From: Rhizomys pruinosus
Lineage: Eukaryota; Chordata; Mammalia; Rodentia; Spalacidae
Direction: 5' to 3'
Length of the DNA stretch: 64,000 bases
NCBI GenBank assembly: GCA_009823505.1
Contig: VZQC01006591.1
Coordinates: 230,872-294,871 of the forward strand
The notes under the pieces are model-generated. The model was not told the origin of the DNA. It did not search any database and worked only from the letters and a program-made list of their open reading frames with translations. Positions within the stretch are counted from its first letter, which is position 1; every line of letters starts with the position of its first letter. This document shows, one piece after another, positions 61,234-64,000 of this stretch. Position numbers and translations under genes: made by a program.

Positions 61234-63130
61234 CACCATAACAACGTTAACACAGAAAACAACAAACATGACCATACATCAGCCATCTCGTAAGAGACCT
61301 CACTCCACCAAATCATAAACATCTCCATAACCCACATGGGCTCAAATGAAGAATTTATCTAGAAAAGCTGAAGCTACTGTTCCCAATTCAGGAGCTCCCT
61401 GACCCTTGATCGTCTTCTGCTTACCATGATGGCAATCCTAACCTGTGCTTCAGGGATGAGTGCTCATAATTACACCTACTGGACATATATCCGCTGCCCC
61501 TCTTTTGCAGATACTGGATTGGACTGACCATGGCCCTTTAATATACACCAATGACTCCTTTCATTTTCCCCCTCCTTGGGAAATGGGGCCTATCCCCAAA
61601 CCTGAAGAGGATGGAACTAAAGTTAATATATCTTTGGGTTTCTCCACTCTCCCTATATACTTTGGGATGCTTGATATATATCTAAGAATATTTCCTCAAT
61701 GATGGGGATACAATTGTGCCAATCAGACTGGATTTCACACAGACTTTCATGTCAGTGTTTCTTTTCTGTTCAATTTTATTAAGAAAAAAAATATATCAAA
61801 GGTCAAGTAGGTAACAAGACTTACTGGGAGCTTTTACTACCTGAGGAACCATGTGAAGCAGTATCCTGGACTCATCAACATGAGGACCTGATACCTTTGT
61901 GGAGTAACTGTCGAGGCTCATTTGACAAGATTGCTACATTATATAATTCCACCTTTATTGACTGGGGACCACATGGGTACTATAATAATTGTAATACTTT
62001 CTCTTGTAATGACTCTTCAGATATTACTTTTAACAGAACTTATTTTAATCACACAACTTCCGGCTTGTGAAGTAACACAGATATAGTTCTTTCATGGATA
62101 AATGGAGGTTTGTCATCTCCCCATCCTCGACTGGTTCACCCCCTAAGTCCTGAACAATGACATATTTGAAATACTCCTGCTGCTTTACACTAATTCATAA
62201 GGACTATTGACTAACCGCTGTTATAATACCTCAGAACTACACCATAATTTATACTTTCTGTGGATATGTATGTTCCTGGGTTAAACCTTTCTTAATAGCC
62301 ATTGAAAATTTTACTTTAAATGATTCACTAAAAATATTGTCTTATATAGATTGTTCTTTATATTCAGGTTTCAATTGCACTATTCCTTTTAATTCATCCT
62401 CTAACAGTATTGTATTACTACCTCAGAGGTTAAGATTATGGTTACCTGTTCATTTACCAGAACCTTGGATAGACTCTTTGTTACTCCATGAATTACTTTT
62501 TTTACCTTTCTGTAGAGCAAACCATTTCATTGATTGGATCATAACAGGCATTATTGGGTTTGTAACAATTATCAAAATAGGAACAGTTTCAGGCATGACC
62601 CTACATAACTCTATAAAAAATCATAATTTCATTACCAGATAGCACAACCAGTCATACTCACTTTGGGCTCAGCAACGACAGATTTACTGCTCAAATTTCT
62701 AAACTTTGAGATACTATTATCTGGTTAGGAGATAATGTTGACCAATTGAGTCAACAGTTAAATTTACATTCCCATTGAAACTTTTCTACCTTTTGTTTAA
62801 TTAATACCCTCTATAACTCTACTAAACACCCTTGGAAGAAGGTAAAGAATCATCTTCTAGACCTCCGGAATAACTTCTCCTTAGATATTTCAGATATACA
62901 AAAAGACAGAACAGATATTTGCTCATACTCCCCCTGAACTGTTTTCCTCAGATTTTTATGATGCTCTGTCATCTACCCTGTCTAAATAAAATCTGGTACA
63001 TTGGTTTTCTGGGGCTTCATTACTCCCTTTTATAATTGGACTTTGCTCAATTCTCTTATTTTACATAGGATTCCCATGGGTCTGGAGGCACTCTTCAGGA
63101 ACCCAGGAGAAATTTATAGCTCTTGCTGTT
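61234..63130 (+). pseudogene. Defective class II env
   Basis: Many stops and shifts. Open pieces: 61,460-61,702 (surface subunit) and 62,337-62,642, which spans the end of the surface subunit and a Gly/Ile-rich, fusion-peptide-like segment. After it come decayed heptad-like TM ectodomain and, near 63,000-63,070, a hydrophobic membrane-span-like stretch. By eye the TM part resembles MMTV/HML-type betaretroviral env, not gammaretroviral env. It abuts the 3' LTR. Confidence 0.7.
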
Positions 63131-63153
63131 GGTCTTAACAAGAAACCGGGAAT

Positions 63154-63618
63154 TGTGGAGTTATGAATTCTCCGTCTGGATAAATGTCAAAGGCTTGAAA
63201 GAAGACTCAAAAAGTTGGTGGGGGGCTGACTTGCTATGATTGTGTTTGAATGCTTGGGCTTGGTAGAAGCTTGCAGAGTTTGGCTAAGACTCTGCCCTTG
63301 ATTGTTTATACTTAGAATGTAAACACAGAAATTGTTAGACATATTATTGCTGAAACCCAATGTCACTATGTTCCCTGTTTACTTTTACAGCTAAGCCTGC
63401 TGAACCTTGAATTCTGTTCCTCTCCTGAAGCCTTCCTTGCATCTAGTATGTATACATTGTGTAGCTTTCTGTAATTGTCCTTGGAAAGCCTCTGCAACCT
63501 GTGAGAGATATAAAAGCTTAAGATTCAGAAATAAAACTTTGTCAGCCTTCTTTGAGTTGGTTGTCCATGTCCTACATCAGAATGGTGGTCCAGGTCTCGG
63601 AACCTAGAGTTCCACACA
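63154..63618 (+). repeat. 3' LTR of the class II provirus
   Basis: TATA at 63,509-63,515 and AATAAA at 63,530-63,535. A 5-6 bp insertion between them relative to the 5' LTR is the largest difference. The TSD 'atgac' follows. Confidence 0.94.
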
Positions 63619-64000
63619 ATGACCAAGATAAAAGAACCACTATTGCTTCACTGGGGTTATCTTGCTGGGCCAGTTGCTGTCATCATAGCTCACAGACTTA
63701 CAGCTGGGTCATACCATTGATGGTCTTTCTCCCTGAGCTGCTTACATAGCACCTTCTGAGAATATTACAATTGGCCCTCAGGGAGAGGGCTTCCAGGTAA
63801 GTCCAACTTGAGTCTCCAAGTCCTATGTCTGAAGTATGTCATGACTTCATCAAGTTCATGTTTCCTTGCCTTCAATTTCTGGAAGGCAATGAAGGGTGGT
63901 AACAAAACCTCTATTGTTTTAGGAATGGGTCCCTAAACCTACATTTCAAAGGGAAGTTTCCATTTGCTTGGCACTGGCATTTTTATTATTTAATCTATGG
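63619..64000 (-). mobile_element. Lx-type L1 3' UTR (antisense), right of the provirus
   Basis: Continues the L1 sequence interrupted at 54,245: 'tcatagctcacagacttaca' and 'gggagagggcttccaggtaa' are antisense L1 3' UTR landmarks. It runs off the window. Confidence 0.8.

Larger units (their letters stand above)
54246..63618 (+). mobile_element. Class II (betaretrovirus-like) provirus, LTR to LTR, defective
   Basis: Two LTRs of 462 and 465 bp enclose a Lys-type primer site and remnants in the order gag, dUTPase/protease, reverse transcriptase, RNase H, integrase ends and env. The 5-bp TSD 'atgac' lies at 54,241-54,245 and 63,619-63,623. About 25 substitutions separate the LTRs by eye (roughly 5%), so this is not a very recent insertion. 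Three later insertion events interrupt it: a B2 at 57,145, a B2 split by family X at 57,718-59,047, and a B2 at 60,944. All coding regions carry stops or frameshifts. No family name is assigned. Confidence 0.93.

Overview
The window is ordinary nuclear DNA of a muroid rodent. It carries tRNA-derived B2 SINEs, 7SL-derived B1 SINEs, B4-type dimers, Lx-type L1 3' ends and many CA, TA and GATA microsatellites. Nothing in it is bacterial, and there is no CRISPR array, operon or RNA gene. I do not name a species: the young B2 copies have an internal 17-18 bp duplication that I do not associate with mouse or rat, but I cannot compare genomes here.

Layout. 1-8.4 kb: AT-rich DNA with SINEs, microsatellites and an old L1 fragment split by a B2. 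8.45-12.1 kb: a repeat-poor stretch that may hold conserved non-coding sequence. 12.1-19.4 kb: SINEs, a 1.13 kb composite retroelement with 15-bp target-site duplications (TSDs), a dispersed repeat called family X here, and the first of two copies of family R2. 19,477-20,650: a retrocopy of Anp32b with an intact 257-codon frame, bounded by a 13-bp TSD. It is the only convincing complete protein-coding frame in the window. 22,513-28,830: an old class I (gammaretrovirus-like) provirus with 396-bp LTRs, a Phe-like primer site, an env remnant and many later insertions. 28.8-40.9 kb: AT-rich DNA with SINEs, Lx L1 pieces, R1 and R2 repeats and a second repeat-poor stretch.

40.97-63.62 kb is dominated by one class II (betaretrovirus-like) provirus at 54,246-63,618. 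It has 5-bp TSDs and sits inside an L1 3' end that resumes after it. Its gag, dUTPase/protease, pol and env are all broken. A B2 in pol is itself interrupted by family X, so the order of arrival is L1, provirus, B2, X. The host flank and the 5' part of the provirus appear a second time upstream (40,965-47,821), with a third partial flank between (47,822-49,810). All three copies share the same integration site. Some stretches differ almost entirely by single-base indels while neighbouring stretches are nearly identical. This looks more like unpolished long-read gap filling or a misassembly than a real tandem duplication. A 157-nt sequence with splice-site-like borders lies in each copy and is open throughout only in the middle one.

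The genes do not form a pathway. Apart from the Anp32b retrocopy and the candidate exon, the window is a record of layered retrotransposition.
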